A DNA stretch of 62,342 nt. Origin: Sulfurimonas sp. (GTDB taxonomy: Bacteria > Campylobacterota > Campylobacteria > Campylobacterales > Sulfurimonadaceae). Under the pieces are notes generated by a model. The model saw only the letters and a program-made list of their open reading frames with translations, did not search any database and was not told the DNA's origin. The stretch spans positions 1 to 62,342 of the forward strand of contig NZ_JAHYJB010000002.1 in NCBI RefSeq assembly GCF_019429335.1. The letters are read 5' to 3'. A program made the translations under genes and the position numbers. The number at the start of each line of letters is the position of its first letter. Position 1 is the stretch's first letter. Positions 55,234-62,342 of the stretch are shown here, in pieces.

Positions 55234-55505
55234 TTATAGTTTCATATGACATTAGTAACGACAAACTTCGTACAAGATTTTCAAAATTTCTTTTAAAATA
55301 CGGTTTTCGTTTGCAGTACTCGATATTTCAAATCCGAAACAGCAAAAGAATTTTGGCGTTAGTTTCTTCCGAAATAAAAAATAAGTTTGAAAAATGTTTC
55401 TCTCAAACAGATAGTATCATCATTTTTAATCTGAGTGAACAGTGTAAAATAACAAGGTACGGTTATGCCAAAAACGATGAGGAAGACCTAATCATAATTG
55501 ATTAA
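55230..55505 (+). CDS. cas2: CRISPR adaptation protein Cas2
   Basis: The 91-residue ferredoxin-like protein starts MIIVSYDISNDKLRTRFSKFL with the conserved Asp7 after beta-1. As a dimer it bridges two Cas1 dimers in the integration complex. It is the last gene of the cas12a-cas4-cas1-cas2 operon; the leader and array follow. Confidence 0.96.
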   Translation: MIIVSYDISNDKLRTRFSKFLLKYGFRLQYSIFQIRNSKRILALVSSEIKNKFEKCFSQTDSIIIFNLSEQCKITRYGYAKNDEEDLIIID

Positions 55506-55621
55506 AATGCAAACCTTAGTCTTTATGCGTTTTTTATTGAATTATTGCCAACTTTTTACCTCATTTTTGAATAAAAATAGGGTAAAATGGCACGTATGGT
55601 AACAAAAATGGCAGTTTATCT
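55506..55621 (+). promoter_or_regulatory. CRISPR leader
   Basis: An AT-rich 116-bp stretch between cas2 and the first repeat. GGGTAAAATGG near 55580-55590 is a candidate -10 region about 35 bp before the first repeat. New spacers are expected to enter at its right edge; repeats nearest to it are all identical while variants lie far away, which supports this polarity. Confidence 0.7.
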
Positions 55622-58600
55622 GTCTAAAGATACCACCAAATTTCTACTGTTGTAGATTACAAAGTTTTGTACCTGCTCTACTGTGTCTAAAGATACCACC
55701 AAATTTCTACTGTTGTAGATCTATTCTTAATCCAGTTTTACTTTTTTTGTCTAAAGATACCACCAAATTTCTACTGTTGTAGATTTTGATAGTGTAAAGA
55801 TAGAGGTTGATAGTCTAAAGATACCACCAAATTTCTACTGTTGTAGATTCGGGTACATATTTATTGCCTGACGGGGTCTAAAGATACCACCAAATTTCTA
55901 CTGTTGTAGATATAAAGCAATATGTTTAGTTCACGTTGTCTAAAGATACCACCAAATTTCTACTGTTGTAGATTCAAGTGATGCACCTAGCGCAAACTCG
56001 TCTAAAGATACCACCAAATTTCTACTGTTGTAGATCTAGAAATTTCAATCCATCGTGACGAAGGTCTAAAGATACCACCAAATTTCTACTGTTGTAGATA
56101 CGAGATATTTGAACTTCTCATTATCAGGTCTAAAGATACCACCAAATTTCTACTGTTGTAGATAAAAAGCAAAACAAGCGAAGCGCAAGGGTCTAAAGAT
56201 ACCACCAAATTTCTACTGTTGTAGATCTTGTTGATATATTCTTTTAAGTCGTTGTCTAAAGATACCACCAAATTTCTACTGTTGTAGATTTGAAGCAGTG
56301 CCTCCGCCTTTTGAGGGTCTAAAGATACCACCAAATTTCTACTGTTGTAGATGAACAAAAGACGACCATTTCCACTCAAGTCTAAAGATACCACCAAATT
56401 TCTACTGTTGTAGATAAGTTCTTCGATTTTTGTTTCTTTTCGTCTAAAGATACCACCAAATTTCTACTGTTGTAGATAAAGATATTTTAAAGGCACAAGT
56501 GAGCGTCTAAAGATACCACCAAATTTCTACTGTTGTAGATGAGGATTTGTACGGGATTTTGTTTTTTGTCTAAAGATACCACCAAATTTCTACTGTTGTA
56601 GATAACCTAAAATGCCTCGTAACTGTTGCGTCTAAAGATACCACCAAATTTCTACTGTTGTAGATAAAATAACCTCAAAGAAGTAGTTTTTGTCTAAAGA
56701 TACCACCAAATTTCTACTGTTGTAGATAAGTTAAATCATTCAAATCGGCGAACAAGTCTAAAGATACCACCAAATTTCTACTGTTGTAGATTTTTACAGA
56801 TACCTCTCGACATACTCTTGTCTAAAGATACCACCAAATTTCTACTGTTGTAGATATGACAACTCCACTCTTTACAAGTCAAGTCTAAAGATACCACCAA
56901 ATTTCTACTGTTGTAGATGATAATGAAGAGATAGAAACAGAGTTGGTCTAAAGATACCACCAAATTTCTACTGTTGTAGATGAATAGCATCGGTTGGGAT
57001 TTCTCTATGGTCTAAAGATACCACCAAATTTCTACTGTTGTAGATTAGGAAGCTCCGTCATTTATGGCGGGGGTCTAAAGATACCACCAAATTTCTACTG
57101 TTGTAGATACATTAAGCAGACTTCTTAAAGAGGCAAGTCTAAAGATACCACCAAATTTCTACTGTTGTAGATCTTTACCCCTTAGTACTAGTTCGATTGT
57201 CTAAAGATACCACCAAATTTCTACTGTTGTAGATAAAATGTTTGATACGAACATAACCCAAGTCTAAAGATACCACCAAATTTCTACTGTTGTAGATATC
57301 GCTCGTTTTCGTCAAGCAGTTTGTGTCTAAAGATACCACCAAATTTCTACTGTTGTAGATATAGAATGTATAACGAAGATAAAAAAAGTCTAAAGATACC
57401 ACCAAATTTCTACTGTTGTAGATCCCAATCCACCAACGGAAGCCAACATAGTGTCTAAAGATACCACCAAATTTCTACTGTTGTAGATATAGATTTACAA
57501 TGTATTTTAGTGCCAGTCTAAAGATACCACCAAATTTCTACTGTTGTAGATTCAAGTTCTTCCATTGTCTCCATCATAAGTCTAAAGATACCACCAAATT
57601 TCTACTGTTGTAGATGTAGCTACTGCTGATTTTGCAATAGATGTCTAAAGATACCACCAAATTTCTACTGTTGTAGATAAGCAAGAGCGGCTTTTACTCT
57701 CTCATCGGTCTAAAGATACCACCAAATTTCTACTGTTGTAGATTTATAATCCAGAACACATTGCTCATTAAGTCTAAAGATACCACCAAATTTCTACTGT
57801 TGTAGATCCATTATTGCGTTAATAGTTTTTATATGTCTAAAGATACCACCAAATTTCTACTGTTGTAGATTTAGCTCACTCCTCAAGTTCTTATATTGTC
57901 TAAAGATACCACCAAATTTCTACTGTTGTAGATCACTAAATATCAAGAGCTTAAAACAAAAGTCTAAAGATACCACCAAATTTCTACTGTTGTAGATATA
58001 TTCTCGTTAAGAGTTGGTATTATTGTCTAAAGATACCACCAAATTTCTACTGTTGTAGATCTCTTAAAGAGCTATCTCGTACAAACGGTCTAAAGATACC
58101 ACCAAATTTCTACTGTTGTAGATATTCAAGCACACGCCTTTGATATAGGTCGTCTAAAGATACCACCAAATTTCTACTGTTGTAGATCTTGTGACGGTGA
58201 GAGAACACCTTTAAGTCTAAAGATACCACCAAATTTCTACTGTTGTAGATAGTAATGATGCCCTGTTGTATCTTCTAGGTCTAAAGATACCACCAAATTT
58301 CTACTGTTGTAGATGCAGGTACACTCTTCAACACTTCATCAGTCTAAAGATACCACCAAATTTCTACTGTTGTAGATCAATGCACTCTCCCTCTGCTTCA
58401 ATCTCGTCTAAAGATACCACCAAATTTCTACTGTTGTAGATAATCAAGCGGAACTATTTAGAAAGGGTAGTCTAAAGATACCACCAAATTTCTACTGTTG
58501 TAGATACAAATAGATTAATTCAACAAGGAGTGATGTCTAAAGATACCACCAAATTTCTACTGTTGTAGATAGAAAAGCACTCGAGGCTGTGTATAGTGGT

Positions 58601-61600
58601 CTAAAGATACCACCAAATTTCTACTGTTGTAGATTACCCAACTAATCCTGCTACCCCTTTTGTCTAAAGATACCACCAAATTTCTACTGTTGTAGATAAT
58701 GAATGTTAAATCCTCGTTGAACTGGTCTAAAGATACCACCAAATTTCTACTGTTGTAGATAAAGAAGCATCAACCCGCTTAGAGTAGAGTCTAAAGATAC
58801 CACCAAATTTCTACTGTTGTAGATGCAAACAAGAAAGCAGCCAAAGCAAACGGGGTCTAAAGATACCACCAAATTTCTACTGTTGTAGATGTGAGTGGGG
58901 CAAAATTCCCTGCTACTGTCTAAAGATACCACCAAATTTCTACTGTTGTAGATAACTAAATGTTAATAATCTACAAATAACGTCTAAAGATACCACCAAA
59001 TTTCTACTGTTGTAGATTTTGTCTACACTTTGTAGCTTCATCCCGTCTAAAGATACCACCAAATTTCTACTGTTGTAGATAGAGTGGTCGTCATACCCTG
59101 CTTCTGCGTCTAAAGATACCACCAAATTTCTACTGTTGTAGATATGAAACTCAAAAACAGACCAATGAGGCGTCTAAAGATACCACCAAATTTCTACTGT
59201 TGTAGATTCATGACTCTGGACTTTATCATAGTGCAGTCTAAAGATACCACCAAATTTCTACTGTTGTAGATAAATAGCTCTCTCTGGTTTTTCTTCTTTT
59301 GTCTAAAGATACCACCAAATTTCTACTGTTGTAGATATGAAGATTCAATAGCATTGTATAAATTGTCTAAAGATACCACCAAGTTTCTACTGTTGTAGAT
59401 GCACCATGTAAAACACTACAATAAACGCAGTCTAAAGATACCACCAAATTTCTACTGTTGTAGATAAACCTCGTCTATCTTATAAGGGATTGTGGTCTAA
59501 AGATACCACCAAATTTCTACTGTTGTAGATTTTTTTACGTCAATAACCATTGATAAAGTCTAAAGATACCACCAAATTTCTACTGTTGTAGATTTTGTAC
59601 CAATATCAAAGAATGTATCTGGTCTAAAGATACCACCAAATTTCTACTGTTGTAGATTGTACAATTTCATCATCTCACAAGCTCTGTCTAAAGATACCAC
59701 CAAATTTCTACTGTTGTAGATAGAAGAGAACTTGCTCTTTTGCTATTTTGTCTAAAGATACCACCAAATTTCTACTGTTGTAGATTTCCAATTCTCTTGA
59801 TGTATCTCGTGACGTCTAAAGATACCACCAAATTTCTACTGTTGTAGATATGAGTTTGAAGCAGATAGTGACAAGATGTCTAAAGATACCACCAAATTTC
59901 TACTGTTGTAGATTCATATTCAATCTCATATAAAAATGATAGTCTAAAGATACCACCAAATTTCTACTGTTGTAGATGAATATCATCAAGCTCTGGATGT
60001 TGTCGTCTAAAGATACCACCAAATTTCTACTGTTGTAGATGGAAATTTATTTAAAGGATAGGTGTATGGTCTAAAGATACCACCAAATTTCTACTGTTGT
60101 AGATTAATGAGCTTAATACGGGGGTTGTGGAAGTCTAAAGATACCACCAAATTTCTACTGTTGTAGATGTCTGTCAAAACGCATTTCGTGGATATGGTCT
60201 AAAGATACCACCAAATTTCTACTGTTGTAGATGTCGCAAAAGTTGTAAAAGTAAATGCAAAAAGTCTAAAGATACCACCAAATTTCTACTGTTGTAGATT
60301 AATGAGCTTAATACGGGGGTTGTGGAAGTCTAAAGATACCACCAAATTTCTACTGTTGTAGATTTAGGAGGAATATTGCACAAAAAGGTTGTCTAAAGAT
60401 ACCACCAAATTTCTACTGTTATAGATTACTATTTACCCCTCTTAAAGCCCTATTGTCTAAAGATACCACCAAATTTCTACTGTTGTAGATATGCAGCAAC
60501 CTTTTGTTTTCTTCTATGTCTAAAGATACCACCAAATTTCTACTGTTGTAGATGTCTATCAAAACGCATTTCGTGGATATGGTCTAAAGATACCACCAAA
60601 TTTCTACTGTTGTAGATGCAATTCCTTCAAGCACATCACAAACGTCTAAAGATACCACCAAATTTCTACTGTTGTAGATAAGGTATAGACTTTAAAAGTA
60701 GCGGGTGTCTAAAGATACCACCAAATTTCTACTGTTGTAGATCACTAATCTTCGCCTCTTCCTCTTTTAGGTCTAAAGATACCACCAAATTTCTACTGTT
60801 GTAGATTATAGCTCCCATCTTCGACGTAGTGGTGTCTAAAGATACCACCAAATTTCTACTGTTGTAGATTGGACGCAAAAGCAAAAGAAAAAGGATGTCT
60901 AAAGATACCACCAAATTTCTACTGTTGTAGATCAACGAGCTTAATACGGGTGTTGTGGAAGTCTAAAGATACCACCAAATTTCTACTGTTGTAGATTTAA
61001 ATAGTCCTACCAGAGCAACACTGTGTCTAAAGATACCACCAAATTTCTACTGTTGTAGATAGGGCATTGATTTTAAGAGCAGTGGCGTCTAAAGATACCA
61101 CCAAATTTCTACTGTTGTAGATGCAAGAGCTTTAATCTTTAGAGATTTGGTCTAAAGATACCACCAAATTTCTACTGTTGTAGATTACAGACTCCGAAGC
61201 CATTTTCTCAGCCGTCTAAAGATACCACCAAATTTCTACTGTTGTAGATACGACTGGATTTGACGCTGTCCACATCGGTCTAAAGATACCACCAAATTTC
61301 TACTGTTGTAGATATCAACTTTGCTATCTAAAACGTCTCTTGTCTAAAGATACCACCAAATTTCTACTGTTGTAGATGCTGTTAGTTCTCTTGTGGTTGT
61401 TACAGTCTAAAGATACCACCAAATTTCTACTGTTGTAGATGTGGAAGAGAAGCTTAGAATACAAAAGTCTAAAGATACCACCAAATTTCTACTGTTGTAG
61501 ATATTGCATCCGCCATTATCTCACAAATAGTCTAAAGATACCACCAAATTTCTACTGTTGTAGATCATTACGCAGGACAGATAAGCTGACTATGTCTAAA

Positions 61601-61684
61601 GATACCACCAGATTTCTACTGTTGTAGATGTCGGGCATATAGAGCGAAATGAATTTAGTCTAAAGATACCACCAAATTTCTACT
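55622..61684 (+). CRISPR. Type V-A CRISPR array, 95 full repeats plus one partial
   Basis: The 36-bp repeat reads GTCTAAAGATACCACCAA followed by ATTTCTACTGTTGTAGAT. The 3' part folds into the Cas12a handle TCTAC-TGTT-GTAGA, so crRNA is read on the plus strand with spacers 3' of each repeat. Counting every start, I find 95 complete repeats and a final repeat cut after 27 bases (61658-61684), enclosing 95 spacers of 26-31 bp, mostly 27-28. Three repeats carry one change each: starts 59365, 60391 and 61594, all in the distal third. Spacers 71 and 74 are identical, and several others are close variants. Confidence 0.98.
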
Positions 61685-61734
61685 AATGAGAGCTACCTAT
61701 ATTTCTGGAGTTCAAAGTCACCATCTTTTTAGCA

Positions 61735-62197
61735 ATAAATTTTACAAACTTCCCTATTTTTAGAGTTTCGTCATGATGCTTCGTATTTAGAAGTCATCTA
61801 TGAAAAGTATCTAAAACCGCTAAATCCACAAGGTAAAATCTATGTAATTTTTGATGAGATACAGTTCTTTGACAACCGGCAGGTTTATATAAAAAGCAAG
61901 TATGAATCGAGTGATATCAAGTTTATCATCACCGGTTCACACTCCTCTATGCTATCAAACGAACTTGGTACGCTTTTGACGGGTCGAAGTCTCAATATTT
62001 ATCTCGATACTTTTTCGTTTAGGGAATTTTTAGATTACAAGGGGATAGATTATAGTGGTGAGTTGTCACAGCTGAGGCACAAAATAAAGATATCAAGAGC
62101 AAAGGATGAGATTTTTACGGTAGAAGATGAGCTGACAAAAAAAGAGCTACTAACAAGCTATGCTAAAACTCTCAAGCAACTTAGGAACGGCACTTGA
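61735..62197 (+). pseudogene. AAA_14-type ATPase remnant
   Basis: One frame reads LEFRHDASYLEVIYEKYLKP, then IYVIFDEIQFF (Walker B), FIITGSHSSMLSNELGTLLTGR and YLDTFSFREFL, the order found in AAA_14/DUF4143 ATPases. The Walker A part is missing upstream, where the frame closes near 61735 just after the truncated last CRISPR repeat. The C-terminus after KGIDYSGEL looks unrelated to the family, and the whole is far shorter than the usual 350-450 residues. An in-frame ATG at 61949 exists but cannot make a functional ATPase. Likely a degraded gene that abuts the eroded array end. Confidence 0.75.
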
Positions 62198-62210
62198 AAA
62201 TGCCGTTTTT
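62186..62210 (+). terminator. Rho-independent terminator
   Basis: AACGGCA (62186-62192) pairs with TGCCGTT (62201-62207), loop CTTGAAAA, ending in a five-T run. It overlaps the stop of the ATPase remnant and lies between two convergent genes. Confidence 0.75.
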
Positions 62211-62240
62211 AACGCTTTGTCGATACGACAAGGGTCAGTC

Positions 62241-62342
62241 CTAGAATTTGAAAGTAAGATTTGTGTAGAAATATCTTCCTGGTTCGTTAAGAAGCATTGT
62301 ACTGCCTGCAGAATTAAGAAGTATCAAGTCGACATAGCTATT
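62241..62342 (-). CDS. TonB-dependent outer-membrane receptor, C-terminal end
   Basis: Partial: 33 codons plus stop on the minus strand, entering from beyond the window. The end reads LLNEPGRYFYTNLTFKF and stops, i.e. a GRxFY turn, alternating residues and a terminal Phe. This is the last beta-strand signature of TonB-dependent receptors recognised by the BAM complex. Ligand cannot be inferred. Confidence 0.65.
   Translation of the reverse strand, partial: NSYVDLILLNSAGSTMLLNEPGRYFYTNLTFKF

Noticed and set aside
55506-55621. A tracrRNA or small RNA gene near cas2
   Set aside because: No anti-repeat was seen; Cas12a needs none, and the stretch fits a leader.
56086-60935. Several minus-strand ORFs of 60-100 codons repeating IYNSRNLVVSLD
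   Set aside because: They are translations of the CRISPR repeats on the non-coding strand; the 36-bp repeat has no stop in that frame. Not genes.
61439-61627. Plus-strand ORF with SLKIPPNFYCCR repeats
   Set aside because: Also made of CRISPR repeats and spacers.
55622-61684. Self-targeting spacers against this window
   Set aside because: A partial eye search found no match to the mobile element or chromosome here, but I could not compare all 95 spacers exhaustively, so no claim is made.

Overview
The window reads as chromosome of a low-GC Campylobacterota (epsilonproteobacterium), most likely a Sulfurimonas/Sulfuricurvum-type organism. The clues are the gene order flgB-flgC-fliE-ftsI, a Csd3-like M23 peptidase, a PgbA-type protein, split but overlapping rpoB/rpoC, and AT-rich coding.

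Layout: (1) 1-5078: truncated Wzz-like chain-length protein next to small inverted repeats, an RlmB-type rRNA methylase, a CopA-type copper ATPase and YaaA. (2) 5183-23043: the translation/transcription block, in order tRNA-Thr, Tyr, Gly, Thr, tuf, rpmG, tRNA-Trp, secE, nusG, rplK, rplA, rplJ, rplL, rpoB, rpoC, rpsL, rpsG, fusA. Three gaps in this block carry one composite repeat family. (3) 23098-24095: a small membrane protein and bpt. (4) 24078-31614: a 7.5-kb integrated mobilizable plasmid-like element. It has a tyrosine integrase, an excisionase-like gene, a relaxase with accessory protein, a Rep initiator, and an iteron origin with 22-bp spacing. It sits exactly at codons 1-6 of bpt, which are duplicated at its far end. 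(5) 31657-48954: housekeeping genes (prfB, panC, ftsI, flagellar rod genes, two pseudopilins, priA, Nudix, M23 peptidase, pgbA, glcD, yihY, comEC, dnaB, ispG). (6) 49091-61684: WYL regulator, cas12a, cas4, cas1, cas2, leader and a type V-A CRISPR array. I count 95 complete repeats plus one truncated repeat, enclosing 95 spacers. (7) 61685-62342: remnant of an AAA_14-type ATPase, a terminator and the C-terminus of a TonB-dependent receptor.

The defence locus is self-contained. The WYL protein is a plausible regulator, and an inverted repeat lies between it and cas12a. Cas12a carries the RuvC triad and should both process crRNA and cleave DNA. Cas4-Cas1-Cas2 acquire spacers, and their genes overlap, which suggests translational coupling. 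Two observations stand out. The central, PAM-interacting part of cas12a has clearly lower GC than its flanks, as if swapped in. In the old end of the array, three sets of related spacers differ only at synonymous codon positions, which suggests repeated capture of the same coding sites from related phages or plasmids.

All calls come from reading the sequence; no database search was possible.
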